Shown: positions 1 to 12,970, counted from the first letter of the stretch. The stretch is 64,000 bases of DNA from Euwallacea fornicatus (GCF_040115645.1 NC_089552.1:372001-436000), one strand, 5' to 3'. The notes: generated by a model from the letters alone, not told the origin. Translations and numbers: made by a program.

Positions 1-384
1 ATTCTTTAGCAAAATTGAACCGCACTTTAACATTTTTACTGCTAAACCATGGTTTTTTCCTGCATACGCTGCCGTCGTGACGTCCGTGCGACGAAAGGTT
101 TCAGTACTAACTACTTTATCGGAACGATTCTCCAATGGGGTCTTCAATTTTGGAGCACTAACTTTGGGGCTTTCCTTAATGGTTCTCATTACGAACCGGT
201 TTTCCCTTTCATTTAACATTTTTTGTCGACCTGTTTTTTCTTTCGAAGTATTCTATCGACATTTTTATAACGTTTCGCTATGTCTCCAACTGCGCCCTTA
301 CTTAATTGGAGCATTTCCCCAATCTTATTATAGGAATTACCCTTTTCGCGAGGAAGTATTACCAACTGCCTTTCGTCGCAACTA
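1..384 (-). pseudogene. Tc1-like transposase remnant, cut by the window edge
   Basis: Read on the minus strand, two frames joined by one frameshift near 215 give the N-terminal half of a Tc1-family transposase. The first part (about 384-212) is a helix-turn-helix with the motif KGAVGDIAKRYKN. The second (about 217-1) starts MLNEREN, carries ESPKVSAPKL, and reaches the linker motif GKKPWFSSKN just before the window begins. In this family the paired HTH domains bind the terminal inverted repeats and the DDE catalytic domain follows. That domain would lie beyond position 1. No convincing TIR was found on the right flank; a small palindrome at about 449-470 (CTGCGCAT/ATGCGCAG) is the only structure there. 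At least one frameshift is visible, so this copy is dead. Family assignment is fairly safe; the extent is not. Confidence 0.6.
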
Positions 385-1410
385 ACATTAATTTTGTTTG
401 ATACAGTTATATGACTATTTACCTTTATGACGCATTAAAAGATCAACTGCGCATGTTGTTATGCGCAGCATCAGTGCAGACGGTGGTGAATCAGCAGAAT
501 ATTATTATGAAAATCAGGAATCTCCAATACGCAGTTTAGTTAATTTAAGTTGACTTAGGTGTTAGCTCACGAACCTATAAGGGCTCTGTGATCGTTTAAA
601 AAGGAATAAAGTTATTTTTTAAAAATAAAAGTTACTCAGTTCTAAACGAAATTGTGCCCGACCCATGGCGGATATTATTTCTGGCTTTGCGACACCTGCA
701 TTCAGCAAGCAACAAATGCATGCCAAATGCGAGTTAAGGTTGAGGTTCGAACAAACCTATTTAAAGAAAAATAAATGTAAATTTATTATTACAATTTACA
801 CTTATTTTGAGCAACACCAACACTAGACTGAGGTAGGAATCGGAATCCCCTTCGTTCTTCGTTTTAACCTATTTATATAAAAAAATTTGCTTATTATGCA
901 TGAGGGTTCTAGAATCTATGATTTCCTATATTACGTCACAGTAAAGTGTAGTATTTCCTCCAATTGCAAGTTCTAGACAATAATAGATCCTACGCAGTTG
1001 AGCCCTTTCTCATCTTTCCTAAATATGGCGATGGTTACCATATAACTTGCGCAGGAATTCATTTTTTTTGCTATGGTGGTGCGTGACGTCACGAACTTTT
1101 AACGAACAAGTAGCTTTTCAAAACGAAAATAATCCAAAGTTTCCTAATAAACTGCTTTGATGCGGAACGACGTCAGTTTAAGAATAATCGTCGAAATCTA
1201 TTTTACCCATTTATATTCCTGTAAAATGCACTATAAACATAAACAATTTCTAATGCGTAATTGGGTCCTATAACTCACTAGAAGCCGTTTCATTAGTTTA
1301 ACTATTATCCTATTTCTTAATATTTGCAAAATTTATCATATAACTCGTGCAGTCCGAATATTTTGTGACGCGTTCAATGGTCCTCCAGACTTCTTCTTGA
1401 AATTGAAATA
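385..1410. other. Non-coding stretch
   Basis: No coding exon, RNA gene or transposon end is recognised here, apart from the small palindrome near 449-470 that may belong to the neighbouring Tc1 remnant. Confidence 0.5.
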
Positions 1411-2262
1411 CAGGGTGGGCCAATGAAAACGGAACGATGCCGATTTCTCATATTTACGCTCAAAAAAAAAAAAAAAAAAATCGCTGAGACCCGTCGATTT
1501 TTGCTTCGAGCGGGACATCTTTCGCGACCACTGCCAGCCTTGCCACTTTCAACCCCTTGGTGGGGGAAGATGCAACCCTTAAACTTTAAATAGGATCAGG
1601 AGTCAAGTGATGCATCATTTTAAAGATCGTCAAAATCTCTTTTCAGCGCTATCAAAGTTTTTGAATTTGACGCAGTAGTTTTCGAGAAATCACGTTATAA
1701 ATGTTGAAGAAGCCAACGTGGAACAAATAATAGCGTTTTTTCAACTCGTAACTTACGTTACAAAGAAACTGCGGGAAAAACTATTCTTTGTGAACACAGA
1801 TTTAAGTTTCTGATAGTAATAACTTTACAATAGAGGAGTTATTTAAAACATTTATCTACAATTTTACTGACTTTCTAATTTAACAAGTGTTCCAAGTGTT
1901 GCCCTCCTGCTTCCATACAGAAATAGAGGTTTTGTTCAAAACGGACGTTTTGAAGCATTTCAGGTGTGATCTTGCGACATCATCAATGATTCGTTGACGT
2001 AAACAATTTAGAGGCTCTGGCTGAGTTTTATAGGTTTTACTCTCTAAGTCGCCCCATAGGAAAAAATCCAGCGGGCTCAAATCTGGTCAACTTGCGGGCC
2101 ACTCCATTGAGATTTCGCGCTCGTTTTTATGCAGGCCCCCAAATTGATGATAGATAAGGACGTTTCTGATGTAAAAAAAATGAATTAATAACTAGTACGT
2201 TCAGTTAGGGCGCGTGAAATCTGCGAAAAGGGCGCGTCCGGATATTTTTGGAACCCGCCGTG
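1411..2262 (-). mobile_element. Degraded Tc1/mariner-superfamily element with CAGGGTGGGCC terminus
   Basis: A terminus CAGGGTGGGCCAATGAAAAC begins at 1411 directly after a TA dinucleotide (1409-1410). It has the CAGGGTG form often seen at the ends of insect Tc1/mariner-type elements. A transposase C-terminus is readable on the minus strand inside. The other end is uncertain: the reverse complement near 2250-2262 (CACGGCGGGTTCC) is a weak partner. If that is right, the copy is about 0.85 kb and has lost most of its transposase. A 19-A run lies at 1462-1480. Confidence 0.45.
1880..2130 (-). pseudogene. Transposase C-terminal fragment (DDE/D, Tc1/mariner superfamily)
   Basis: The minus strand reads MEWPAS, an in-frame TGA, then PDLSPLDFFLWGDLESK and a helical tail ending GNTWNTC before a stop. 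The WP-x-SPDL-x-PLDFFLWG block is the signature around the third catalytic acidic residue in a common insect transposase group. The tail resembles the family's C-terminus (arginine-rich helix, then a short WxxxGxxxxxC end). The internal stop and the missing N-terminal two thirds mark it as a relic. Upstream on the minus strand about 20 further codons (LIYHQFGG...) look like a degraded linker. Domain identity is likely; the exact subfamily was not resolved. Confidence 0.6.
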
Positions 2263-5148
2263 CAGAATCCCTTTGTTTTGGGAGTAACCGTTTTTGCCTT
2301 ATTTACACAATGGAACGCACATTTGATAATTGACCATTAAAGCGGCCATGGATGATCGAACGCAATTATTAAAAGGGCTCAGACGGCGAAGAAAGCGCCG
2401 CTCAGAAACGTCCGAGTAGCAGCTAGAAGAGAAAAAATGAATGTGTAATGTGCGTTGAATAAATCCGTCGCTCGATGTCGCTGTAATGAAAGGAAATGAG
2501 AGTACTAAATGCTCACTTTACTGCTCACCAGCAATCCTTCGGTTTATCATAAAATTTAGCCTTGGAATTACAGCGAAAGAACCATATTGATTTTCCAACA
2601 ATCTCCAAGACATTTTTCCATCAAACTGGATTTTCACGGCGTCGGAGGGTTCGTCGTCTGTCGAATATCAGCGATATAAGCATATTTTAAGTTTTCGAGC
2701 GATTTAATTTCCAAGGAATGTGCCTGGTGCAGTTAAATTAAATTATTTTTCAGTACATTAAATTTTATTTCAGTTTGATAGACGTTTGTATACACTTTAG
2801 GGACGCGGAGCTTTGAAGAAATGGGAAATTTGTCAATGTTGAAAATTACTTTCGTGTATACGTTTTGGTATTCGAATAATTTTCTGGTAGAATTTATTTC
2901 TCTACGGGTCCTTTTGCAGCCGCATCTAAATGAACACTTAAACGATTACGGAGACTCCCACTTAACGCTAGAAAAAAGCTCATTTCACCGGGCAGCGTTA
3001 TTACAATTATTTGACGATTCATTCCCGTCGTATTCTCCGATAGAGAAGTGATCGGGAACGTTGGTGAATCTCGAGAGTTCTGTGCCGCACTCCTCCTCCT
3101 CACGCGCGCGTATTCTTCAGCTTCGACGCGTCACAACTCCATCACTTGTTTTTGTGATGTAACACCGAGCAGTCGATTTCGCCTAACAAACGGGAGTGTT
3201 TTAAACAGCTCTTAATCAAATTAACGAATATAACGGAAAGTTAAGGGCCGATGAGGGATAATCAGCCCTAATGGCTGAAGTTCATAATTGACTTAAAAAG
3301 ATGAGTGGGGCTCTTTATTAGCTGTGTACAGAGGACAACGGAGGAGCATGGGATGGAAAACACTAGGGCTCTTTTATTAGATTTTCCCAAAGAACCATTA
3401 ATGTCTTCGGAAATCTTGAAAAATGCAGATTTCGCAGGATTTAATTTATCTTTGCGAAGGGTTTAACTGGATTTAAATTTACAGGGAAATCCTGCGTGAG
3501 AGACCGTTAAGCCTTAATGGCACCCCTCGAGCGGCTAGCAACAACACGAAAACTATTTTTCCTGATCTTGATACGTAAGGTGACAATTCGTGTGACGAAA
3601 ACCGTTGACCAAGCGGGTCGAATTCCGTAACTAGTTCCACAACGAAAGCGAGCATCTGCGTTTCATAATTCGGTTGGCGAATGGGGCCGGCCACGAGAAC
3701 GATTTAGGGCTCTGCGTTCAAATTTTTGCCCGTTTCTTGTGACTTCCGAAGGACTTGCGAACTTGACTTGAGTTGTGACGAGTGGAACGAAAAGCCCTGA
3801 ATTTCGATCGCCAGTGTCTCGTGAGGAAAAACTACCTCGAGTTGCTACGGCAACAGTTTCAAATCTGCTCGGAACGCGTTCTCGCGCGAATTCCAATTTG
3901 AATCGACAGGTCTCCGCCATCTCGGTATGACCGTCTCGATGAGTTCGGCGCAAATGTGGTAAAATGGGTAATATTAAAACTTAGAAATATTTTATGGGTG
4001 AGGCCCAAATATTAATCTTCTCGATACGGGAACTTTGACCTTCCCTTAGGTTCGTTACCCATATTAAAACTTACACCGGTCGGTTATTCATTTTTAATTC
4101 AATTCGGAGAGAATTTATGAATGTCGATTCCCATCATTACCATTTTCAATTTAGGAAAGTGCTTTTGCGATGCTTCGTCCTGACATCATTTGCAATTGTG
4201 AAAATCTCATTTCCACGGTTTAAATTTGGATAGCTTTGCAGGGTTTCACCTTTATGTTCTTTCGGGAATTAAGCATTTTATCCCTTCTCGGTGTTCGCAT
4301 ATATGCTTAAATAATCACACTCGGCCAATTTAATTCCCTCCTAACTTGCTTATACTTTAAACCATAATCATCTTCTTAAATTCAACTTTCTGCGCTCCTG
4401 TGAATGGACCGTAAAATATGCATGAGTTTAACGTCGGCGTTACGCTGTGAGCGGCGCTCAATGCATCACATTCTGGGCGAGTCGTAAAAGTAAAAAACCT
4501 TATCAAAAACTTGTTTGTAGACATATTACATTTTGCCACACTTTTCGTAGTTTTATGAATTCATTCATTTATATCGATGCATATTTTAAGCGACGCGTTA
4601 TGCGGAGAACACAGATGCATATGATATCCAGGTCCCGCCCACAGTGAATTATTTTCAAATGGCGGTCATTAGTGATTGTTCGACCGCTTCAAAACGAATT
4701 CGGGGGTCTGGTCGTGTGCTCGGCAGGTTCAGAACTCGTGACGGGGAGAGGGAATAAATGCCAAGGTTTTTTTCCCCCGAAACAACTCTCCATGTAAGTC
4801 GGACTCGAAATAACTCGCCACGACCAATTGCCGATTTGACGCATCGGAAGCGTTCTGATCTCCGAGCAGCCGTCGACGAGCGATCTCAGGACAAGCGCCG
4901 TTGCTTTGCGTCTCTGAACGGATCTCCGTCACGTGGTCCCGATCTATTTTCCGTACTTACAAGTTCATTCTTTTAGTGTTGACGTAACGCTGACGTGTCC
5001 TGCTGTTATGATATGCGCAGACGTTCTGTTACGCAGGAATGTGCGACGTACCGTACTTCGATGAGTGACGAGAAAATGGCGCGTTGTTACGTGCCGCGAG
5101 TCTCGCAGATCGACAGAAATCATTCGTTTCCTACCTACGTAGCGTATA
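2263..5148. other. Non-coding stretch
   Basis: No recognised gene. Several short open frames on both strands (for example 3479-3953 minus and 4729-4976) overlap one another antisense, have no family motif, and look like chance frames in a locally GC-richer patch (about 3480-3960 and 4730-5100). Confidence 0.5.
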
Positions 5149-5240
5149 CGGTGTGCGACAATTCTGCCCGTACAGATGCGTCTTTTGAATAAAACACTCG
5201 ATTCGTGTTCTCGATTGCGACGTTGCTTATGGCCACTTCG
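5149..5240 (+). repeat. Left TIR of Tc1-like element
   Basis: This aligns with the reverse complement of 6673-6765. Shared blocks include TTCTG-CCGTACA, AAAAC-CTCGATT and CGTTG. Confidence 0.75.
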
Positions 5241-5473
5241 TGACTTTCAACGATCACCACGTTGCGAACATTTAGGTAATCGTAACGAATTTTATTGTTC
5301 ATATATAAAGCGGGTAATTACTTAATTCAGCATAAACGTCTTATTTTCGAGCAACGCTGCTGTTGGCACAGTCGATTAAAAAGGGAGCAACAACTTTGTA
5401 GACAAACGTTTCTGCAGACAATTTTTGCGTGCCCATAACCGTCACTATGTAGTCTGTCAAGAATACTGCATTA

Positions 5474-6461
5474 GTGCCCTGTAAAACGGCAAATCGCAAA
5501 GGACTTGGTGGCGATTTAAGGAGCGCTATTGTTAATACGGCCCTAAAGGGCTATAGTTTGAGAAAAATGGGTCAAATGACTAATAAAGCACGCTCGACAA
5601 TCCGGAATATTGTGAACAAATTTAAGTATCAAGGCCCTACTAAAAACCCTCCCAAAAACCGAAAAAAAAACGATTGGACGAAAGAGAAGAACGGCTAATT
5701 CTCAACGAAATTAAGAATCCGAGGATAAGCGTGCCACGAATTCGTCCGGTCATCGAAAGTGCAACAGGAAAGGTTGAATCCAATCGAACAATCCGGCGTA
5801 TATTATGGGAAAACGGATATCATGGTAGAATTCCTGGAAAGAAACCCCACATTAATAAGATAAACCGCCGCAAACGACTTCCGTTTGCTCAAGAGCACAT
5901 AGACAAAGACGAAGAGTTTTGGAACACTAGAATTTGTCCGGATGGAACTAAAAATTAATCTTTTTGGGTGCGATGGAATCCACAGAGGGCGGAGGAAGGC
6001 CAATGAAGGCGACAATAATCCCTGTAAGACAGTTTCAGGTGTAAAACATGGAGGTGGACCTCTAACGACTTGGGGTTGCGTGCCATCAAGAGGAGTCGGA
6101 ACTATTGATTCTATGGAACGTATTATGGGTAAGCATGGCTGCAATGAAATTTTGAAAAGAAACGTGAGGCTAAGTGCACGAAAATTAGGGTTTATAGACT
6201 TCAACGAGGCGACGACCCCAAGCATACGGCCCTGCTTAACGAAGAATGAGTAATTTGGAACGTTCCAAAGTTGCTTAAGACACCACCACAATCCGCCGAC
6301 TCAAATCCCATCGAGCACTTGCGGGCCGCTTTGGAAAGGAACATTAGAAAGCATCGAATTTCATCGAAATCTGACTTGGGGAGTCGCAGAGAGGAAGAAT
6401 CGCTCCAGCCACGTGGAAGAACTTGGTTCGTTCCACGAAAAAACGATGTCATGCGGTAATC
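5474..6461 (+). pseudogene. Tc1-like transposase, frameshifted
   Basis: Four consecutive frames rebuild a Tc1-family protein. About 5474-5698 gives the HTH (GYSLRKMGQMTNKARSTIRN). About 5674-5940 gives the second DNA-binding region and linker (NGYHGRIPGKKPH, then RRKRLPFAQEHID). About 5942-6253 begins at the first catalytic region, where KINLFGCDG survives but the residue in the position of the first Asp reads Met. About 6290-6461 holds the third catalytic block (SADSNPIEHLRAALERN), where the Glu of NPIEH is kept. In this family a DD34E triad cuts and joins the TIRs. At least three frameshifts and a probably lost first Asp make it inactive. The natural start codon is unclear; the frame opens near 5450-5474. 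Confidence 0.8.
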
Positions 6462-6672
6462 GAGGCAAGAGGCTTTCAACAAAACATTAATTAACGATGT
6501 GAATAAGAAAAAACTTTGTTTATTTTTAAATTTAAGATGAGGCACATGAGCGGAATTGTTGCATGAAAATTGAGTTATTTTTTTTAATTAATTATATATG
6601 ATGTTAAAATGGGCATTAAAATATGTTTGAATTCTACAGATGTTCGCAACATAGTAATTGTTAAAAAAAAAA

Positions 6673-6765
6673 ATGAAATAAATACAAACAACGCTGCATT
6701 TTAAACCACAAATCGAGCGTTTTACTAAAAAAATTCGTGTGTACGAACAGAACTGTTACACGCTG
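6673..6765 (-). repeat. Right TIR of Tc1-like element
   Basis: Imperfect inverted partner of 5149-5240, ending ...CACGCTG at 6765 and followed by the TA duplication. Confidence 0.75.
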
Positions 6766-8002
6766 TATGTAACGTACGTAAAAGGTGATCCTCGAACCGA
6801 CGGTTTTCACCTTAACTAATTTCTAAGTCTACGGATAAATAGCAATTCGGGAAGACTCCGCTTTTGGCTAAACTTTTAAGTTTGACTGAAAGTTGTAAAA
6901 TTCGTGTCACAAAGAGCATTTCAAATTATATATCTCAAGCAGCAAACAAAAACTACTTATCAGAGACAGAAGTTCCATCCTGGGAAGCGTTATAGAAAGC
7001 TTTTAAAACAATTTAAGTACAACTTTAAAGCCTGATAGATAACACTTATTCAATCAAGCGAAAAACAGCCAATCGCGAAATTAGTTTCGGAGGGATGAAT
7101 GTTTTTAAATTGGTGGAAATCAGGGTACCGTAATTTAATTTACTTTCGGTGAAAGGTGAGAACGTTAAGGGCCCTTATTCTTCTGCGATTTCGAATACAA
7201 TTACTCAAAAGAGGATAGATTTGATGAAAGCTCTATCGCAATTTCGAAGCCAAACAAGTTCATTTTTGCACGGACGATCGTAAATTTGATTAAAACCACC
7301 AGGTGATCGAGCCGAAATGTCTGCACCAATTTACCACAGTTACCATCGGTACCAGTTAATTACGACCGTGCACCCGCTTACGTGTAAAGGCTGCCCGTTA
7401 TGGTAAACCGTCCGATTCTTATGCCAGTTTGCACGCTCCGCGATAACCGAGGGAGCCGGAGGATTTTTGAGCGCCGTCTAAATACGAACGAACTATTTCG
7501 CCCCTAAAATTTAATTCTAATGACGGCCCCAAATATGGCTATTCAAGTTTATTTTCCCAAAATTATCCAACGACGACACCAATAATTGAATTCCTACGTT
7601 ACAGTTCGGGAACTACACCGAATTTGATTATAATTTAAGCCCAGCAGCTGTTCTTGAAGCCCTTTGCCGTTTTAATGGGAAAAAGAACGCAAATGTAAGA
7701 GGGTTTGTGGTATAATATTGCAAGTTTAATTTTGGGTTCTAAAACGGAATGCATCAAAGCACCGATATTGCCTTTTGGTTATATTTCTATGTCCATGGAG
7801 ACCCATTAGCTATTAAAACGGCCAATGAAGTCTGTTATTGGAATCTACTGGGAATGATGTCATAATTGCGGGTTTGAGGGGGTGGAAGCTGTGACTTGGA
7901 CGAGGATTGCAGATCTCACGGAATCGATCGGTCAGCGTCTTGCGGCAAAAATATTGGGGGCAGTTAACGGGGCCCCGAGTCGAGGAAATTAATTACGCAC
8001 AA

Positions 8003-8021
8003 GTGTGTGTGTGTGTGTGTG
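8003..8021 (+). repeat. (GT)n microsatellite
   Basis: About nine GT units in a row. Confidence 0.9.
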
Positions 8022-8742
8022 GGGTCCCGAATCCGGGATATACCTTAACGGCCGCGATTACCGACTTTCGTAATTTATGCGAGGGAAAACGCTCGCAGTT
8101 CAATACACAACAGCGATTTTTAATAAGTTGAAATAACATTTATATCCACCAATATTTGATGACGCTTTCAACAATTAATTAACATGTTGCTGTTTGCTCA
8201 ATTTTCAGAACAGTTGTGGCAAATACAAACGGAATTATGGATAAATGGAAATCTACTTAATTGTAAATACTGGAAATTCTAATTCGTGCCAGTCATTTGA
8301 TTCATGGCTGATAATAGTGAAATTTAATATGACTAGCAAGATAAATCGTAGCCGAATGCAATTTCACAGTTCTCTGACAGCCCAGTGCATTTTATTATGG
8401 GCGTCATATTCTCACTTCATGCCTTCGTTTTCATTCATATCTACGGAACAACTGTAACCTCAAAGAGTTTATTGCTTGTGCAATGTATTCAATATTACAT
8501 CGCTTTAATTCTCGATTTCGAAGTGAAATTACCGTTTTGTTTTGACGAAAGGAAAACGCGGAACCCACGACCTGCCACTGACGCGTATCGTTCCGTTCTA
8601 AGTACCGAACTTTCGGCGGGTTAGTCATTTAACCGGAGTGTCTTTCCCCGTGCGTGATACCAGCTGCAAAACCCGGCGGAGTTGACGAGCCGGGGGCCTA
8701 ATAATTAACGAAGTCCTACGCAATAATTAGCCGTTCCTGTGC

Positions 8743-8819
8743 ACTGTAGATCTAAGACCTCGCCGGTAGACGCACGCTGCCTCGTCGCAGCAGCCCCAGC
8801 GAGGGTATCGATCTACAGT
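8743..8819. other. 77-nt imperfect hairpin, pre-miRNA-like shape
   Basis: The outer arms ACTGTAGATC and GATCTACAGT are perfect complements. Inside a symmetric 5-nt internal loop, CCTCGC pairs with GCGAGG. Inside that, GCTGC pairs with GCAGC around a 6-nt loop. The three stems are nested in one arm, as in a microRNA precursor. No known microRNA was recognised; the resemblance of the 5' arm to the miR-10/100 seed region is partial. It may be a chance fold in a GC-rich patch. Confidence 0.25.
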
Positions 8820-11786
8820 AACTCGAATGAAACTATTTTACTTTTTGGCGCGGAGCAATGAAGAGTTTCACACGACTCGACGCGTCGTTCCGGCTCTGGT
8901 TCCGCGTTTCGGGGACTTAGTGCCGAAGGGACGCGGAAGGTGGCGCCGCCGGGCAATACGTCACACGTCCTCGACGAAAAGACAACGTCATGGAGACAGT
9001 AACATGTGGAGGCCGTAAGTACCGGGGCAATACCTGGAACGTCTCACCACCACGTCAGAATTAAACCGTCTCAGAAGTCGGAGAGATAAGTTATGGGATG
9101 AAATGTTGGAAATTACTACCCCGAAACAACTGTCGATCTAATTTCGTCTGAATTAAAATCAGAATAGAAATTCCCGAGCCCTGTCGCTGTGCATTTATAT
9201 TAGATGATTATACCGCAGTGAGAAATACCTACTAATCTCACAACCTACCGACGGCGACGTCTTTAAACGAGTTTCTAAATTAATTTCTCAGCCACCATAA
9301 CTTCAACATTAACAAACGCGTACTAAAAGACAAGCAAATATATACAAGCAAAACAATTTCTCCCTCCCTGGAGGCGTTTATCCCACGCAAAACCAATTTG
9401 TGTTTAGTTACCACAAGACAAGAAGTATCTTACTCGGCCGCGAAAACACAATTCCGACAACCGAAGCTATTTATTGAGCAGATAACGTATTGCGTACGAA
9501 TTTCGGCGATTTAGAGGTGCGAACAATTAACAATGACGACAATAATAAAATGAAACGGAATAACGATCGCGGGGAGACGGGGACGATTCGACCGCGGCGG
9601 GCGACCTCGTTTTTCCGAATTCCTCGTTGGTCTCGAAGCCACGGCGGCGTTAATCTCCGAGACACCCCGTACAAATTAGCAAATCTTGATCGAAGGGATC
9701 CACCATTAATTGTTTCTTCCTGTTGTTCCGTCGGAGAAAACATTATTAAATAAATGGAATAAGTTTCGAAAGTGGAACACACACTACTCCTATTCGGGAA
9801 TTAAATTTTTCATGAAACAGGAAGCTCGGCTCAATTTTCCCTGAAAGGTTAGCTTCATTTCAACCTTTCGGTTTCATATATTATACGAGAAAACAATTTG
9901 GCCTATGAAAAATAAATGCAAATTTCCACTTAACTCGTAACACATAATGGTCGCCTATACGTTTGAGTTTTCGATTGTAAATTAATGACCTAGAGGTAGA
10001 GGCATTAATATTCGATTTCCGAATATATCCCGAGGGATTCGATTAGTTACGCCGGGCTCTTTAATTTTCCGTGGTTCGGGCGCCTTTAATATTCGAAAGG
10101 ACTCGGGATTTTATCAAGAAATTCCCCATAATATTATCTGAGCAATTAGTAAATAGATCTGTTGGGTAATGCTCAACGCGTTGAGCTCGGTTTGGGATTA
10201 GAATATCCGCCGACCGGGGCCTTTTTCCTTCCCAAAGCTTCAGTTTTCCTTTGGCCCCTTCTTTCGGCAAGTACTCGCGGAAATAGTACACGGCAATACT
10301 AGACGGAACATGTTTCATTACCGTATGGAACACTACTTTATTTCGGATCTCGGAACGCGCTCCAACATTGTTTATGTCACGTACACGTATTAAAATGAAA
10401 TGACGCCGATAACGAAATGCAAAAACAGAGCGCCAGAGACAAAACCAAATTCCAAATTCTCGGACGGAGGGGAAACTAAAGTTCTTAAATAATCTTTCAC
10501 TTTGACCCGGAAATCCGATCATATCGGTTAAAACTGAGTTTATATTGGACATTGTAGATTTATCGCTGATACTATCAATGACCCTCAAATTCAAGAGCTA
10601 TCAAAAGGAGCAAACATTGAACACTAAAGGGTCAGTGAAAGGTTAAATCGATTGAAACCGATTTTCTGTGGTGGATAATCACGTTATTTTTAGACCTGAA
10701 TAGATATACATAGGCAAGCAGGTAACCCGGTGCAGTGATGTGGATTTACCATTTCATGGGAGCCAGCAGAGTGAAGCTCCACGTACTTTATAACTAGGTA
10801 GGGGCGTGCTTTTGATCTAATGGTGAGAATCCGCGTTGAAAGTTGCGTGAAAAAAAATAAATAAATAAAAAATTGGACGAATTCAGTGGCCTGCGACGGT
10901 GCGTCTGGATCGTTCGAAAGGAGCTGGGCCTGCAGGGCACATGCACCGGAGCCTCCCGAAAATAATTGACTTCTTTTATCAAATGATTCGTTGCCAATAT
11001 GCTACCAAACTGTAATCATTTTCAAACATTTTTCTGTCTTAGCTGTCATCCGCTTATCGAAAACCGTTATTACATTCCCGACCGTCGAACCGGATTTAAT
11101 AAAAAAAAATTGGTCTGCGAAATGCAGATAACCCATAAAAAATTGGACCAAGTTAATTTAAAATCAATCTCCGCAGGATCGACGTCGTTATAATAATATT
11201 CTTTGAAGACTCTTTATGGAAATACTAAATTTCCATTCCATATAGAACGGCCGTATACCGAAGAAATAGAATGATAAAGTGCAGGTGAGACTAATTTATC
11301 AGTTAACGCAGCGTCGGGGTGTGCGTTTAAAAACCTGTCGAACCTGCGAGTTCGCGAATGCACGTTATTATTTCATTTCCATTATCTGGCAGAAGGATGT
11401 CGAGACGAACTTAAATCTCGATGCAAGAGAAACGTCAAATCGTTTTCTCGCAAATAAAATCTATTTAAATGTAAAACAGCGTTTCCTAGTTTTTCAACCC
11501 AACATCCGTACATACTACACACATACTACGAGATTCCGGATTCCACATCTGTCCAAACGTGAGATTAGACTACATTTGAATTTTTCAAGTCCTTCGATCG
11601 ATTTTGTGAGCGTCGGAATTTTTCGAAGATCTTCTCAAAGGACTATTTGAGATTTCTCGAAACCGTTAAGCGAATTTTATAAGGAGGTACTTTTTGAGCG
11701 GAATGCTCATTTTCCATCTGTTTCGTTTGGAGGTGGAAAGTATTGTCTCTTCTCACCGATTGAGGTCACGAGTTTTTGAACTGTCA

Positions 11787-11813
11787 GCTCTACCGGAAAG
11801 TCCTGTCCGATCA
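11787..11813 (+). repeat. TIR of mariner (3' end of element)
   Basis: GCTCTACCGGAAAG... pairs with the minus-strand copy ending at 12997. Confidence 0.7.
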
Positions 11814-11849
11814 TGAAGGAGAAGAAGAAGAAAATGATGCGGTTGCCGG

Positions 11850-12817
11850 TCCATCTAACAACATTCACTGTACGATGTAATTTCCATTATTGTTTGGGAC
11901 TTCTTGCCAGCGCACGCGATGGAAATTCGTTACTCCCATCTCCGAAGAACGTCTTCGGAGACGAAAAACTCAAGAGGTGCTGCTTCGACGTCTCCTCCGT
12001 TTTTTGGCCAAAAATTTTTGCAAAGAGAGGAACGGGCGAAAATCCGAGGGTGCAAGGTCTGGGGAGTGTGGCGGATGCGAGAGAATTTCCCAGCCTAGCT
12101 CTGCGATTTTCCGGCGAGTCGCCACAGCTGCATTGTCGTGGCTGGCTTCCTGTCGAACGTCTCCACCGTCCACCTTTTCGCGGAGTGCCTTCTTTAACTC
12201 ACCCATTTGCCAACGGCATTTCTCCGACTTGAGCTTTCTGCTGGGCATCAGAAGCTCGTAATGGATTGGCCCTCGGATGTCCCACCATACGCACAGCGCC
12301 CTCTTTTTAAGGCTCAATCCAGGCTTAGGAGTGGAGGGGGTAAGTCACGGTACGCTCTTTTCCTTACAATGTTTTCATACTCAATCCGGTTGCCATCGCC
12401 AGTTATCATGCGGTCCAAGGAAGGTTCGCTTCCGGTCCGAGCAAGCGGGTGTGACGTCATGCAAGTTTTTTCCACTTCACTCATGAGGCACCCGTCTGGA
12501 ATGCTCATGGACCAGTCCTGGCTTCCGAGTGTGGTCCGAAATAGCCTGTGGGGCTGAGTCAAGTTTCTCCGCGAGTCGTTAGATCTTGGCGTCTTTACAA
12601 TATGGTCATCGATCGGAGATGGCCGCCCAGAGCGTGCCTCAGCGCTAAGATCGAAACCGGCTGCTTCAAATTTTTCGAACCATGTCCTGCACCTCCTTTC
12701 TGAAACGGCATCTCCTCCAAACACCTTCGCTCAATTTAGACATGCTTCGGCAGCATTTCTACCCTGTTGAAATTCGTACAACATACAGTGCCCCAAATGA
12801 ACTTTATTAGTACCCAT
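11850..12817 (-). pseudogene. mariner transposase, inactivated
   Basis: The start is taken at the ATG at 12817, giving MGTNKVHLGHCMLYEFQQGR. The N-terminal HTH follows (GRNAAEACLN, an in-frame stop, then FGGDAVSERRCRTWFEKF and SGRPS). The first catalytic region reads LDRMITGDGN, in a position where mariners have TGDE. The second block is EASHDNAAVATRRKIAELGW, holding the second Asp. The third is HPPHSPDLAPSDF, with Asp kept. The C-terminal tail degrades near 11850. Mariner transposases use a DD34D triad for cut-and-paste at TA sites. At least one stop and several frameshifts are visible, so the copy is inactive. The region between the HTH and the first Asp has lost part of its usual length. 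Confidence 0.82.
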
Positions 12818-12970
12818 GTTTTCACGATCGCGTCTGGCTTAATGGCGACATGAGATATCTTCACTGCAGTTAATTTCGTAGGAAACACGTATGTACATGC
12901 AGTTGTAAAGAAACACGGCCACATACGGCTCAAGAGGGTGTGCGCATGCGTGTTTAAACCCGAAACGAAG

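Larger units (their letters stand above)
5149..6765 (+). mobile_element. Tc1-like transposon, degraded, with TIRs and TA duplication
   Basis: The element runs from CGGTGTGCGACAATTCTG at 5149 to its inverted partner ending CACGCTG at 6765. A TA lies on each side (5147-5148 and 6766-6767). The terminal inverted repeats are about 90 bp long, imperfect, and alignable over most of their length. The 1617-bp size and the TA target site are typical of Tc1 elements. The internal transposase is broken into several frames. It is an old copy judging by the TIR divergence. Confidence 0.85.
6768..11786. other. Non-coding stretch with one hairpin and a GT microsatellite
   Basis: No exon or transposon is recognised. 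Fully overlapping sense and antisense open frames at 9471-9782 lack any motif. A GC-richer block at 8550-9020 holds a stem-loop (8743-8819), listed separately. The rest is plain AT-rich DNA. Confidence 0.5.

Noticed and set aside
3479..3953. Possible small host gene on the minus strand
   Set aside because: Two overlapping frames, no motif, basic low-information composition.
8741..8760. miR-10/100 family microRNA
   Set aside because: CTGTAGATC is shared, but the following bases and the opposite arm do not match the family.
9471..9782. Overlapping sense and antisense open frames of about 90-100 codons
   Set aside because: Full antisense overlap, no motif, no splice or start context, and arginine-rich composition expected from chance frames.
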